Position numbers and translations under genes: made by a program. The notes under the pieces are model-generated. The model saw only the letters and a program-made list of their open reading frames with translations. It made no database searches and had not been told where the DNA came from. DNA of 38,682 bases, from the NCBI GenBank assembly GCA_035762085.1, contig DASTPT010000040.1, positions 1 through 38,682 on the forward strand. Reading direction: 5' to 3'. The stretch is from HRBIN12 sp035762085 (GTDB lineage: Bacteria; Actinomycetota; UBA4738; HRBIN12). Every line of letters begins with the position of its first letter. Position 1 is the stretch's first letter. Positions 26,528 to 34,072 of this stretch are shown here, piece after piece.

Positions 26528-27724
26528 CTACGCGCGCTTGCGGGGCAGGTCGAGGAACGGCAGCTCGACGACGGTGGCCGGGACCTTGCCGCGCTCGCCC
26601 TCGACGGTCCACTCGATCTGCAGGCGCTCGCCGATGGCGGACATCGACGGCGGCACCGAGCCGAACGCGACCATCTTCTTGATCGTGATGCCCCACGTCA
26701 CGCTGGTGGCGCGGCCGATCCGGCGGCCCTGCTTGTACAGCGGGACGGGGTCGCGTTCCACGACCGGCGAGGCGACGGGCGCGAGACCGTGCTTCGCGAA
26801 CATCTGCTCGATCGCGGTCCAGTCCACGTGGAGGCCGACGAGCCGCCGCCTCGGCCCGCCCGCCGCCTGCTCGAGCTCGAGCGCGCGCTTGCCGACGAAG
26901 TCCTCCTTGCCGAAGTCGACCAGACGGCCGAGGCCGATCTCGAAGGGCGAGTAGAACTCGTCGGGGGCCGTGCTCGTCGCGTGGCGGGCGCTCGTGTACT
27001 CGGCGTCGACCATGATGAGGCCCGCCTCGACACGGGCGACGTCGAGCGCGCGGATCCCGATCGGGCGGATCCGGAAGTCCTGGCCGGCCTCCCACACCGC
27101 GTCCCACACCTCGACCGCGCCGTCGCCAGGCACCCACAGCTCGTAGCCGAGGTCCCCGGTGAAGCCGGTGCGCGTGACGTCGATCTGCACGCCGGCGACC
27201 TCGGTGCGGCGCTGGCCGAAGTACCGCAGGTCCTTCCAGTCCTGGCCCGTCGCCCGCTCGAGCACGTCGCGCGAGAGCGGACCCTGGACGGCGAGCGCGG
27301 CGAGGTCCTCGGACACGTCCTCGACCTGCGCGTCGAGTCCGGCCGCGTTCATCCGCAGCCACCGGAGCGTCTGGTCTGCGGCCGTCAGCAGGAAGCGGTC
27401 CTCGGCCAGGCGGGCAAGGTTGCCGTCGTCGATCACCTTGCCGTCCTCGTTGCACCACGGCGTGTACAGGACGCGACCGACGCCGAGCTTGCCGACGTCG
27501 CGGGTGATCGTCCGATCCAGGAGGCGGGCCGCGTCGGGGCCCGAGATCACGAACTTGTACAGCGGCGAGGTGTCGAACATCGCGACGGCCTCGCGGATCG
27601 CGTTGTACTCGATGTCGTGGAAGTCGTGGTAGACGGGGGCGGACCAGTACCCGGCCCACTCGCCCCAGGCCATCTTCGTGTTGAGCTCGGAGGTGCGGGG
27701 ATGGAAGGCGGTGCCGACGCTCAC
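26528..27724 (-). CDS. GcvT-like folate-dependent aminomethyltransferase family protein
   Basis: A 398-residue protein of the glycine-cleavage T-protein fold, which also includes DMSP demethylase (DmdA), the vanillate O-demethylase LigM and C-terminal parts of dimethylglycine/sarcosine dehydrogenases. These move one-carbon units to tetrahydrofolate. It shows the family pattern 'EYNAIREAVAMFDTSPLYKFVISGPDA', 'YTPWCNEDGKVIDD', 'RTGFTGDLGYELWV' and 'ARVEAGLIMVDAEY'. It is not next to gcvH or gcvP, so glycine cleavage is unlikely; the substrate is open. GTG 27724 follows AGGAGGT by 5 bases. It is divergent from two FAD oxidoreductases across a control region with palindromes. Confidence 0.85.
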   Translation of the reverse strand: MSVGTAFHPRTSELNTKMAWGEWAGYWSAPVYHDFHDIEYNAIREAVAMFDTSPLYKFVISGPDAARLLDRTITRDVGKLGVGRVLYTPWCNEDGKVIDDGNLARLAEDRFLLTAADQTLRWLRMNAAGLDAQVEDVSEDLAALAVQGPLSRDVLERATGQDWKDLRYFGQRRTEVAGVQIDVTRTGFTGDLGYELWVPGDGAVEVWDAVWEAGQDFRIRPIGIRALDVARVEAGLIMVDAEYTSARHATSTAPDEFYSPFEIGLGRLVDFGKEDFVGKRALELEQAAGGPRRRLVGLHVDWTAIEQMFAKHGLAPVASPVVERDPVPLYKQGRRIGRATSVTWGITIKKMVAFGSVPPSMSAIGERLQIEWTVEGERGKVPATVVELPFLDLPRKRA

Positions 27725-27768
27725 GGGGACCTCCTGACGTGCGTCATCCGAGGAACCGTCCGACCCCG

Positions 27769-27774
27769 AGTATG
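27769..27774 (-). promoter_or_regulatory. -10 box for the GcvT-like gene
   Basis: CATACT on the minus strand would start a transcript near 27762, leaving a leader of about 38 bases that contains the AGGAGGT ribosome binding site. Confidence 0.45.
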
Positions 27775-27818
27775 CCTCGCCGAGATGCCCCCTGACCTGC
27801 CCGTTCGGACGTGCCCGC

Positions 27819-27831
27819 TGACCTGTGGTCA
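27819..27831. promoter_or_regulatory. Palindrome 1 in divergent control region (operator candidate)
   Basis: TGACC-TGT-GGTCA is a perfect 5+5 inverted repeat with a 3-base spacer. It lies between the two divergent -10 boxes. The same arms and spacer length recur at 27906-27922. Confidence 0.5.
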
Positions 27832-27863
27832 AGGGCCCCATGGTCGGCCCCTGCGGCCCCATC

Positions 27864-27869
27864 TAGCAT
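27864..27869 (+). promoter_or_regulatory. -10 box for the tandem FAD oxidoreductases
   Basis: TAGCAT would start a transcript near 27876, leaving a leader of about 65 bases that contains palindrome 2 and the GAGGAGG site of the first gene. Confidence 0.4.
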
Positions 27870-27905
27870 GGCCACGGCGCGGTTGCGCCGTCCGACAGAG
27901 CGTGC

Positions 27906-27922
27906 CTTGACCCCCGGTCAAG
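27906..27922. promoter_or_regulatory. Palindrome 2 in divergent control region (operator candidate)
   Basis: CTTGACC-CCC-GGTCAAG is a perfect 7+7 inverted repeat with a 3-base spacer, just downstream of the proposed start site and 18 bases before the GTG. A repressor bound here would block transcription. Shared arms with palindrome 1 point to one dimeric regulator. Confidence 0.55.
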
Positions 27923-27940
27923 CGACTGAGGAGGCGAACG

Positions 27941-29545
27941 GTGACGCAGCGATACGACGTCGTGATCATCGGCGGAGGCCACAACGGGCTCATCGCCGCC
28001 GGGTACCTCGCGAAGGCCGGCAAGCGGGTCGTGGTGCTCGAGAAGCGGTACGTGCTCGGAGGCGCGGCCGTGACCGAGGAGATCGTCCCCGGCTTCCGGT
28101 TCAGCGTGATGTCCTACGTGGTCTCGCTCCTTCGGCCCGAGATCATCCGCGAGCTCGAGCTGCCGAAGCACGGCCTGGAGATCCTGCCGCTCGACGGCAC
28201 GATCACGCCGCTCGAGGACGACTACCTGTGGCGCGTGAACGACCACGGCAAGAACATCCGCGAGATCCGCCGCTGGAACAAGGCCGACGCCGAGGCCTAC
28301 GAGGAGTACGGCAAGCTCATGGCCGAGATCGCGCGGTTCGTGAAGCCCTTCCTGTCGATGATCCCGCCGGACCAGGGCAACATCAGGGCGCGCGAGTGGA
28401 CCTCGGTCGCCGGCTTCGCGAAGGACTTCCACGACCTGCCCGAGCGGATGCAGGACGCGTTCGTGAAGCTCATGACGATGAGCGCGACGGAGTTCCTGCG
28501 GCAGTGGTTCACGATCGACCCACTGATCGCGACGATGTCGGCCTCCGGCATCATCGGCACGTACCAGGGGATCCAGTCGCCCGGCACGGCGTACGTCCTG
28601 CTCCACCACTACATGGGCGAGATCGACGGCGCCTTCCGCGCGTGGGGCATCCCGAAGGGGGGCACGGGGGGCATCTCCGAGTCCTGTGGCCGTGCGGCTG
28701 AGGCGTTCGGGGCCGAGGTGCGCAAGGACGCGCCGGTCGCCCGGATCGACGTACAGAACGGCCGCGCGATCGGCGTCACGCTGGAGTCGGGCGAGGAGAT
28801 CCGCGCGGACGTCGTGATGTCCAGCGTGGACTCGAACCTCACGTTCCTCAAGCTGATCGAGCCCACGCACCTCGACGCGTCGTTCCGCGAGGACGTCGCC
28901 CGGTACAAGTACCGGGGCTCGAGCGGCAAGGTGAACATCGCGCTGGACGGTCTGCCCGAGCTCGCGTGCAAGCCCGGCGTGGGCGAGTGGCTCCGCGGGG
29001 CGATCAGCTTCAGCCCGAGCGTCGACTACATGGAGCAGGCCTACGACGACGCGAAGTACGGACGCTTCAGCCGCCGCCCATACATCGACGTGATCATCCC
29101 GACGCTCGTGGACCCCTCGATGGCGCCGCCCGGCAAGCACACGATGTCGTGCTTCGTGCAGTACGCGCCCTACAAGCTCGCCGACGACAAGGAGTGGGAC
29201 GACGAGATGCGGACGTCGTTCGGCGAGACGGTGATCGACACGCTCGAGGAGCGGTTCCCGAGGATCCGGGACCTGATCATCGACAAGCAGGTCCTGAGCC
29301 CACTCGACATCGAGCGGACGACCGGCCTGACGGAGGGCAACATCTTCCAGGGCGAGCTCTCGCTCGAGCAGCTGTTCTTCAACCGGCCGGTCCCCGGGTG
29401 GGCGCGGTACCGCACGCCGATCAAGGATCTGTGGATGTGCGGCTCGGCCGTGCACCCGGCGGGCGGGCTGATGGGCGCGAACGGTCGGCTCGCGGCGCTC
29501 GAGCTGCTGAAGGAACAGAGGGCCGGCAGGAAGGCGGTGGCGTGA
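27941..29545 (+). CDS. PYROXD2-like FAD-dependent oxidoreductase (first copy)
   Basis: A 534-residue flavoprotein of the amine oxidase/phytoene desaturase superfamily. The FAD dinucleotide-binding motif is at the start (VVIIGGGHNGLIAAGYLAKAG, glycines at 11, 12, 13 and 16), followed by VVVLEKRYVLGGAA. The C-terminal FAD-binding end is 'LWMCGSAVHPAGGLMGANGRLAALELL'. 'TTGLTEGNIFQGELSLEQLF' and 'RPVPGWARYRTPI' are the pattern of the PYROXD2 group, whose substrates are largely unknown. GTG 27941 follows GAGGAGG. The stop overlaps the start of the second copy by one base, so the two are coupled and may form a heterodimer. Confidence 0.87.
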   Translation: MTQRYDVVIIGGGHNGLIAAGYLAKAGKRVVVLEKRYVLGGAAVTEEIVPGFRFSVMSYVVSLLRPEIIRELELPKHGLEILPLDGTITPLEDDYLWRVNDHGKNIREIRRWNKADAEAYEEYGKLMAEIARFVKPFLSMIPPDQGNIRAREWTSVAGFAKDFHDLPERMQDAFVKLMTMSATEFLRQWFTIDPLIATMSASGIIGTYQGIQSPGTAYVLLHHYMGEIDGAFRAWGIPKGGTGGISESCGRAAEAFGAEVRKDAPVARIDVQNGRAIGVTLESGEEIRADVVMSSVDSNLTFLKLIEPTHLDASFREDVARYKYRGSSGKVNIALDGLPELACKPGVGEWLRGAISFSPSVDYMEQAYDDAKYGRFSRRPYIDVIIPTLVDPSMAPPGKHTMSCFVQYAPYKLADDKEWDDEMRTSFGETVIDTLEERFPRIRDLIIDKQVLSPLDIERTTGLTEGNIFQGELSLEQLFFNRPVPGWARYRTPIKDLWMCGSAVHPAGGLMGANGRLAALELLKEQRAGRKAVA

Positions 29546-31125
29546 TGGCGACCTACGACGCGATCGTCATCGGGGCGGGCCACAACGGCCTGGTGGCCGC
29601 GGCGTACCTGGGCAAGGCGGGCAAGCGCGTGCTGGTGCTCGAGAAGCGCGAGCGGGTCGGCGGGATCCTCGACACGGTCGAGATCGCGCCGGGCGTGCGG
29701 GCGCCCGGCATCGTCCACACGGTCGGCCGACTGCGCCGGTCGGTGATCGACGACCTCGCGCTGACCCGGCACGGGCTCGTGCTGATCGAGCCGCCGGTCC
29801 GGGTGTTCGCGCCGCAGCCCGAGGGGCCCGCGATCACGCTGTGGTCCGACGCCCACAAGACGGCTTCCGGCCTCCGCGAGCGGAGCGCGACCGACGCGCA
29901 GGCGTACCCGGAGTTCGACAAGAAGGTCCGAGCGCTCGCGAGCTTCATCGCGCACCTGAACGTCGCCACGCCGCCCGACATCAAGTCGCCGACCTTCGCC
30001 GATGCGATCGCCGGACTGCGGCTCGGCCGAGCGTACAAGGCCCTCGGGCCCAGGGCCGGGCGCGAGATCACGCGCTCGGTCGCGATGGCGCTCGCCGACT
30101 TCGTGGGCGAGAGCCTGCAGGACGACGCGCTCCAGGCGGCGATCGTCTCGCGCGGGTTGCTCTACACGGCGCAGGCACCGTGGTCGGCCGGGAGCACCGC
30201 GAACCTCCTGAACGACTCGGCAGGCAACGACGGCGGGGCCGCCGGGCAGTCGACGTTCGCGAAGGGCGGCCCGGGCGCGCTCGCGGCCGCGCTCTCGAAC
30301 GCCGCGAAGTCCTACGGCGTCGAGATCACCACCGGCGCCGAGGTCGTCCGGATCACCACCCGCAACGGCCGGGCGACCGGCGTCACGCTCGCCGACGGGA
30401 CCGAGATCTCCGCCACACGCGTCGTCTCGGCCGCCGACCCGAAGCACACGCTCGTCGACCTGCTCGACCCGGTCGTGGTCGGGCCGCACCTGCGCTGGCG
30501 CGCCTCGAACATCCGCCAGTCGGGCCGGGCGTCGAAGGTCGACCTGGCGCTCTCGGGCCTGCCGAGGTTCAACGGCGCGAGCGAGGAGCAGCTGCGCGGG
30601 CGCATCGTGATCGGGCCCGGGATCGACTTCCTGGAGCACGCGTTCGACCACTCGAAGTACGGTCGGATCAGCGAGGAGCCGTTCCTCGAGGCCACGATCC
30701 CGTCGCTGTCGGACCCGACCCTCGCGCCCGAGGGCCGGCACGTGATGAGCATCGTGGCCCAGTGGACGCCCCGAGATCTCCGCGAGGGCGACTGGGCGGC
30801 CGAGCGTGACACCCTCGCCGACCTGGTCGTGAAGACGATGGAGATGTACGCGCCGGGGCTCGGCGACCTGGTCACCGGGCGCCGCGTCGTCACGCCGGTG
30901 GACCTCGAGACCGAGTACGGCCTGTCGGGTGGGCACGTGCTGCACGCCGAGCCGGGCCTGGACTCGTGGTTCGCGTGGCGGCCGCTGATCGGGCACGCGC
31001 GCTATCGCTTCGGCGTGCCCGGACTGTGGCTCGCCGGCTCCGGCGCGCACCCCGGCGGCGGCATCACCGGCGCACCCGGCGCGAACTGCGCGCGCGAGAT
31101 GCTCGGCACCGGCAAGAAGTCGTAG
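29545..31125 (+). CDS. PYROXD2-like FAD-dependent oxidoreductase (second copy)
   Basis: A 526-residue paralogue of the preceding protein. It keeps the FAD motif (IVIGAGHNGLVAAAYLGKAGKRVLVLEKRE, shown here as a pattern from residue 7), the mid-region 'STFAKGGPGALAAALSNAA' and the C-terminal FAD loop 'LWLAGSGAHPGGGITGAPGANCA'. It differs from copy one through most of the substrate region, with a distinct 'LLYTAQAPWSAGSTANLLNDS'. The two are not a recent duplication and probably have separate roles. ATG 29545 shares its A with the preceding TGA. It converges on the F420-dependent gene 15 bases away. Confidence 0.86.
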   Translation: MATYDAIVIGAGHNGLVAAAYLGKAGKRVLVLEKRERVGGILDTVEIAPGVRAPGIVHTVGRLRRSVIDDLALTRHGLVLIEPPVRVFAPQPEGPAITLWSDAHKTASGLRERSATDAQAYPEFDKKVRALASFIAHLNVATPPDIKSPTFADAIAGLRLGRAYKALGPRAGREITRSVAMALADFVGESLQDDALQAAIVSRGLLYTAQAPWSAGSTANLLNDSAGNDGGAAGQSTFAKGGPGALAAALSNAAKSYGVEITTGAEVVRITTRNGRATGVTLADGTEISATRVVSAADPKHTLVDLLDPVVVGPHLRWRASNIRQSGRASKVDLALSGLPRFNGASEEQLRGRIVIGPGIDFLEHAFDHSKYGRISEEPFLEATIPSLSDPTLAPEGRHVMSIVAQWTPRDLREGDWAAERDTLADLVVKTMEMYAPGLGDLVTGRRVVTPVDLETEYGLSGGHVLHAEPGLDSWFAWRPLIGHARYRFGVPGLWLAGSGAHPGGGITGAPGANCAREMLGTGKKS

Positions 31126-31140
31126 CGGTCCGACGAAGCG

Positions 31141-31650
31141 TCAGGGGCGCGCCCCGACCTCCTCCGTCGAGCGGCTCACCGTCCGGACCCGGAGGCACTC
31201 GCCGACGCGGTAGCGTTCGTGAGCGCGCCGTGACTTGGCCGGGAAGTGGGTCGCCGCCGCCTCGATCGGGACGATCTCGGGCCGGTCGACCTCGTGCGTA
31301 CGACCCTCGTTGACGATCGTGGCCGAGCCGCTCGCGAGCACGTTCTTGAGCCAATCGGTGCGGTCCCCGTACACGGTCGCGATCACGAAGCCGTCCTCGG
31401 TGGCCACCGCCTCGACGGGCGTTCGGTAGGCCTTGCCCGAGACCCGGCCCCGGTGCTCGATCACCGAGGCCATCGCCCCGGACGTCCCCGCCGTCCGCAT
31501 CTGGTACGGGTTGCCGATGGCACGGGCGAAGTGCCGCACCCGGTCGAGGACCCACGGGGTCTTCGCGCGCATCCCGAGCGCGAACGTGATCCCGATGGCG
31601 AGGATCGCGAGCAGCAGGACGCCGACCACGATCGCGATCACGCTCCACAT
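31141..31650 (-). CDS. F420-dependent nitroreductase/quinone reductase family protein, membrane-anchored
   Basis: A 169-residue protein of the deazaflavin-dependent (Ddn-like) family, which uses reduced F420 to reduce quinones or nitro compounds. An N-terminal hydrophobic segment (about 2-23) anchors it. The fold signature includes 'MASVIEHRGRVSGKAYRTPVEAV', 'IATVYGDRTDWLKNVLASGSA' and a C-terminal 'FPAKSRRAHERY'. ATG at 31650 follows GGAGG by 6 bases and was preferred over an in-frame GTG upstream. The family implies an F420-producing organism. It lies 111 bases downstream of the UvrD-like gene in the same direction. Confidence 0.85.
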   Translation of the reverse strand: MWSVIAIVVGVLLLAILAIGITFALGMRAKTPWVLDRVRHFARAIGNPYQMRTAGTSGAMASVIEHRGRVSGKAYRTPVEAVATEDGFVIATVYGDRTDWLKNVLASGSATIVNEGRTHEVDRPEIVPIEAAATHFPAKSRRAHERYRVGECLRVRTVSRSTEEVGARP

Positions 31651-31761
31651 CGTTGCCTCCTCGGTGTCGTTCGCCCCAGCCTCGGCGGCCACCGATCGGG
31701 TCGTCCGGGTCGACGGGCCCGCGTCCGGCGTGCCCCCTTGCCCCCCGGCCGGGCCCCGACC

Positions 31762-33783
31762 TCAGTCGGCGGCGAACAGGCCGGCGAGCAGTGCGTCGAC
31801 GCCGTCCGGCGCGCCTGCGCGCACGTCGACGGTCCCGTCCTCGGTCCGGTCCGCGTACGTGGTCTCGGCGCGGAAGTGCCCGCGGACCTCGGTCGGGAGG
31901 AACCGCGTGAGCTGCGCGTACCAGTGGCGGTCCTCGCGACCGCCGGATCGGCGGTGGTAGCGGAGCGGGAACGAGACCTCCAGGTGGTGCCGGGCCCGTG
32001 TGAGGGCCACGTAGAAGAGCCGGCGCTCCTCCTCGATCTGGTCGACGTCGCCGGTCGCCATGTCGGAGGGGAACATGCCGTCGGCCACGTGGATCACGTG
32101 CACGACGTCCCACTCGCCCCCCTTGGCCGAGTGCACCGTCGAGAGCACCAGGTAGTCCTCGTCCACGAGCGGCGGTCCGGCGAGGTCGGACGTCGAGACC
32201 GGCGGGTCGAGCGTGAGGTCGGTCACGAACCGCTCGCGGGTGGGGAAGCCGGTCGCGAGCTGCTCGAGCTGCTCCAGGTCGCGGATCCGCGGCTCGGGGG
32301 CGTCCGAGCGCCGGCGCAGGATCGGCTCGAGCCACGTCCGGACGCGCTCGAGCTGGGCGGCCGGCAGGGGCGGGTCCTGCGCGGCGCACGTGCGCACGAC
32401 GTCGCGGAGCGTCTCGAGCTCGGCGAGGGCGGCGATCGGCGCGGCGGCGGGCTCGCCGTCGGTCAGGCGCGCGAGCGCCTGCCCCTCGGCTACATGCAGC
32501 GCGTCCATGAGCCGGCGCGCGGTCGCCGGGCCGACCCCGGCGAGGAGCTGGAGGACGCGGAACCAGCTGACCTCGTCGCGTGGGTTGTCGCAGATCCGCA
32601 GGACCGCGAGCGCGTCCTTCACGTGCGCGCTCTCGAGGAACTTCAGGCCGCCGTATTTCACGAACGGGATGTTGCGCCTCGCGAGCTCGACCTCGAGCAC
32701 GTCGCTGTGGTGCGCGGCGCGGAACAGGACCGCCTGCTCCTTCAGCTCGGTCCCACGCTCGCGGTGTTCGAGCACCGAGCGGCACACCGCGTCGGCCTGG
32801 TCGGCGTCGTCCAGGCACGTGCGGAGGAGCGGCCGTATGCCGTCGGTGCGCGTGGTCCACAGCGTCTTCTCGTGCCGCTGCGGGCTGAGGGCGATGACGG
32901 CGTTCGAGGCGTCGAGGATCGGCTGGCTCGAGCGGTAGTTCCGCTCGAGCCGCACGATCGTCGTGCCGGGGAAGCGTTCGGGGAACTCCAGGATGTTGCG
33001 GACGGTCGCGGCGCGGAAGCCGTAGATCGCCTGCGCGTCGTCGCCGACGACGGTGAGCCCGCGGCCGTCGGGCTGCATCGCCGCGAGGATGTCCGCCTGG
33101 AGCGCGTTCGTGTCCTGGTACTCGTCGACCAGCACGTGCTCGAACGTGTCGTTGGCCGCGGGGCCGGCGGGGGAGGTGGCGAGGGCGCGCCAGTACAGCA
33201 GCAGGTCGTCGTAGTCGAGCGCGTTCGCCGAGCGCTTGCGATCGGTGTAGCCCTGGAAGATCGCGCGGATCCCCTCGAGCTCCTCGGCGCACGACGGGTA
33301 CTCGCGCTCGACCACGCCGCGGAGCCGCTCCTGCGCGTTCACGGTCCGCGAGTAGACGTCCGCGAGGGTCTCCTTGCGCGGGAACCGCCGCTCGCCCTGC
33401 CCGAGACCGAGCTCGCCCCGGATCAGGTCCATCAGGTCGGCCGTGTCGCTCCGGTCCAGGACCGTGAAGTCGGGGGAGAGGCCGAGCGCACGGCCGTGGA
33501 GCCGGAGCAGGCGGTTGGCCATCGCGTGGAACGTCCCGCCCCAGACGCGGCCGACGCCGCGCTCGCCGGTGAGGCGCTCGGCGCGGCGGAGCATCTCGCG
33601 CGCCGCCCGGCGCGTGAACGTGAGGAGCAGGATGCGCTCGGGGCGCACGCCGCGGTCGACCAGGCTCGCCACGCGGCACGCGAGGGTCCACGTCTTGCCG
33701 CTGCCGGCGCCGGCCACGACGAGCAGGGGACCGCCGTCGTGGTCGACGGCGGCGCGCTGGGCGTCATTCAGGGCGTCGAACAT
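31762..33783 (-). CDS. UvrD/Rep-family DNA helicase, SOS-controlled
   Basis: A 673-residue superfamily 1A 3'-5' helicase, expected to unwind DNA in repair. All key motifs are present: the Q-motif region LNDAQRAAVDH, Walker A GAGSGKT (25-31), motif Ia LTFTRRAAREM, Walker B VLVDEYQDTN, motif III VVGDDAQAIYGFR, motif IV RLERNYRSSQPIL, motif V STVHSAKGGEWDVV and motif VI LFYVALTRARHHL. It is slightly shorter than PcrA/UvrD (about 720). Its start codon lies within a perfect LexA-type box, and TATGCT ends 8 bases before the ATG, so the mRNA is probably leaderless and SOS-induced. No HRDC or nuclease domain is seen. Confidence 0.93.
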   Translation of the reverse strand: MFDALNDAQRAAVDHDGGPLLVVAGAGSGKTWTLACRVASLVDRGVRPERILLLTFTRRAAREMLRRAERLTGERGVGRVWGGTFHAMANRLLRLHGRALGLSPDFTVLDRSDTADLMDLIRGELGLGQGERRFPRKETLADVYSRTVNAQERLRGVVEREYPSCAEELEGIRAIFQGYTDRKRSANALDYDDLLLYWRALATSPAGPAANDTFEHVLVDEYQDTNALQADILAAMQPDGRGLTVVGDDAQAIYGFRAATVRNILEFPERFPGTTIVRLERNYRSSQPILDASNAVIALSPQRHEKTLWTTRTDGIRPLLRTCLDDADQADAVCRSVLEHRERGTELKEQAVLFRAAHHSDVLEVELARRNIPFVKYGGLKFLESAHVKDALAVLRICDNPRDEVSWFRVLQLLAGVGPATARRLMDALHVAEGQALARLTDGEPAAAPIAALAELETLRDVVRTCAAQDPPLPAAQLERVRTWLEPILRRRSDAPEPRIRDLEQLEQLATGFPTRERFVTDLTLDPPVSTSDLAGPPLVDEDYLVLSTVHSAKGGEWDVVHVIHVADGMFPSDMATGDVDQIEEERRLFYVALTRARHHLEVSFPLRYHRRSGGREDRHWYAQLTRFLPTEVRGHFRAETTYADRTEDGTVDVRAGAPDGVDALLAGLFAAD

Positions 33784-33790
33784 GCGTTCG
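33777..33790. promoter_or_regulatory. LexA-type SOS box at the UvrD-like gene
   Basis: CGAACATGCGTTCG is a perfect match to the Gram-positive/actinobacterial SOS consensus CGAAC-RNRY-GTTCG. It covers the start codon (complement of 33781-33783) and begins one base after the -10 box. LexA bound here would block initiation. Confidence 0.82.
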
Positions 33791-33791
33791 G

Positions 33792-33797
33792 AGCATA
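33792..33797 (-). promoter_or_regulatory. -10 box for the UvrD-like gene (leaderless)
   Basis: TATGCT on the minus strand, followed by 8 bases and the ATG at 33783. The SOS box fills this spacer and the start codon. Confidence 0.6.
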
Positions 33798-33830
33798 GGC
33801 GCGGGGTCGGACGGGAGCAAGCAGGCGCCG

Positions 33831-33836
33831 TAGGAT
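33831..33836 (+). promoter_or_regulatory. -10 box for the DUF2277 gene (leaderless)
   Basis: TAGGAT is followed by 7 bases and ATG 33844. An earlier in-frame ATG at 33835 lies inside the box and can be excluded as start. The divergent UvrD-like -10 box is 33 bases away. Confidence 0.6.
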
Positions 33837-33843
33837 GCGCCGC

Positions 33844-34050
33844 ATGTGCCGGAGCATCAAGCGACTGCGCGAGGGGACGGTTTCGGCGTCGGAAGAGGAG
33901 ATCCGGGAAGCCGCGCGGCAGTACGTCCGCAAGGTGAGCGGCTTCTCCAAGCCCACCGCCCGTCACGAGGAGGCGTTCGAGGCGGCCGTGGACGAGGTGG
34001 CCACCGCTTCGCGGCGACTGCTGGAGGCGGTCACTCGGACCATGGCGTGA
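33844..34050 (+). CDS. DUF2277 family protein
   Basis: A 68-residue soluble protein. It begins with the family hallmark MCRSIKRL and has the conserved 'AARQYVRKVSGFSKPTARHEEAFEAAVDEVATASRRLLEA', a short two-helix layout. The function is unknown; it is common in soil bacteria as a single small gene. ATG 33844 matches the conserved N-terminus, with Cys at position 2, and the -10 box position. It has its own promoter, divergent from the SOS-controlled helicase, and is followed by a separate promoter for the decarboxylase. Confidence 0.85.
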   Translation: MCRSIKRLREGTVSASEEEIREAARQYVRKVSGFSKPTARHEEAFEAAVDEVATASRRLLEAVTRTMA

Positions 34051-34058
34051 GCCACGGG

Positions 34059-34064
34059 TAGGCT
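34059..34064 (+). promoter_or_regulatory. -10 box for the PLP decarboxylase gene (leaderless)
   Basis: TAGGCT ends 8 bases before GTG 34073, and no ribosome binding site intervenes. Confidence 0.55.
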
Positions 34065-34072
34065 GTGCGCTC

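Noticed and set aside
31246..33798. Long plus-strand open frame antisense to the F420-type and UvrD-like genes
   Set aside because: Shadow of the helicase gene; composition is Arg/Glu/Val/Leu-rich without motifs, while the helicase has all superfamily 1 motifs.
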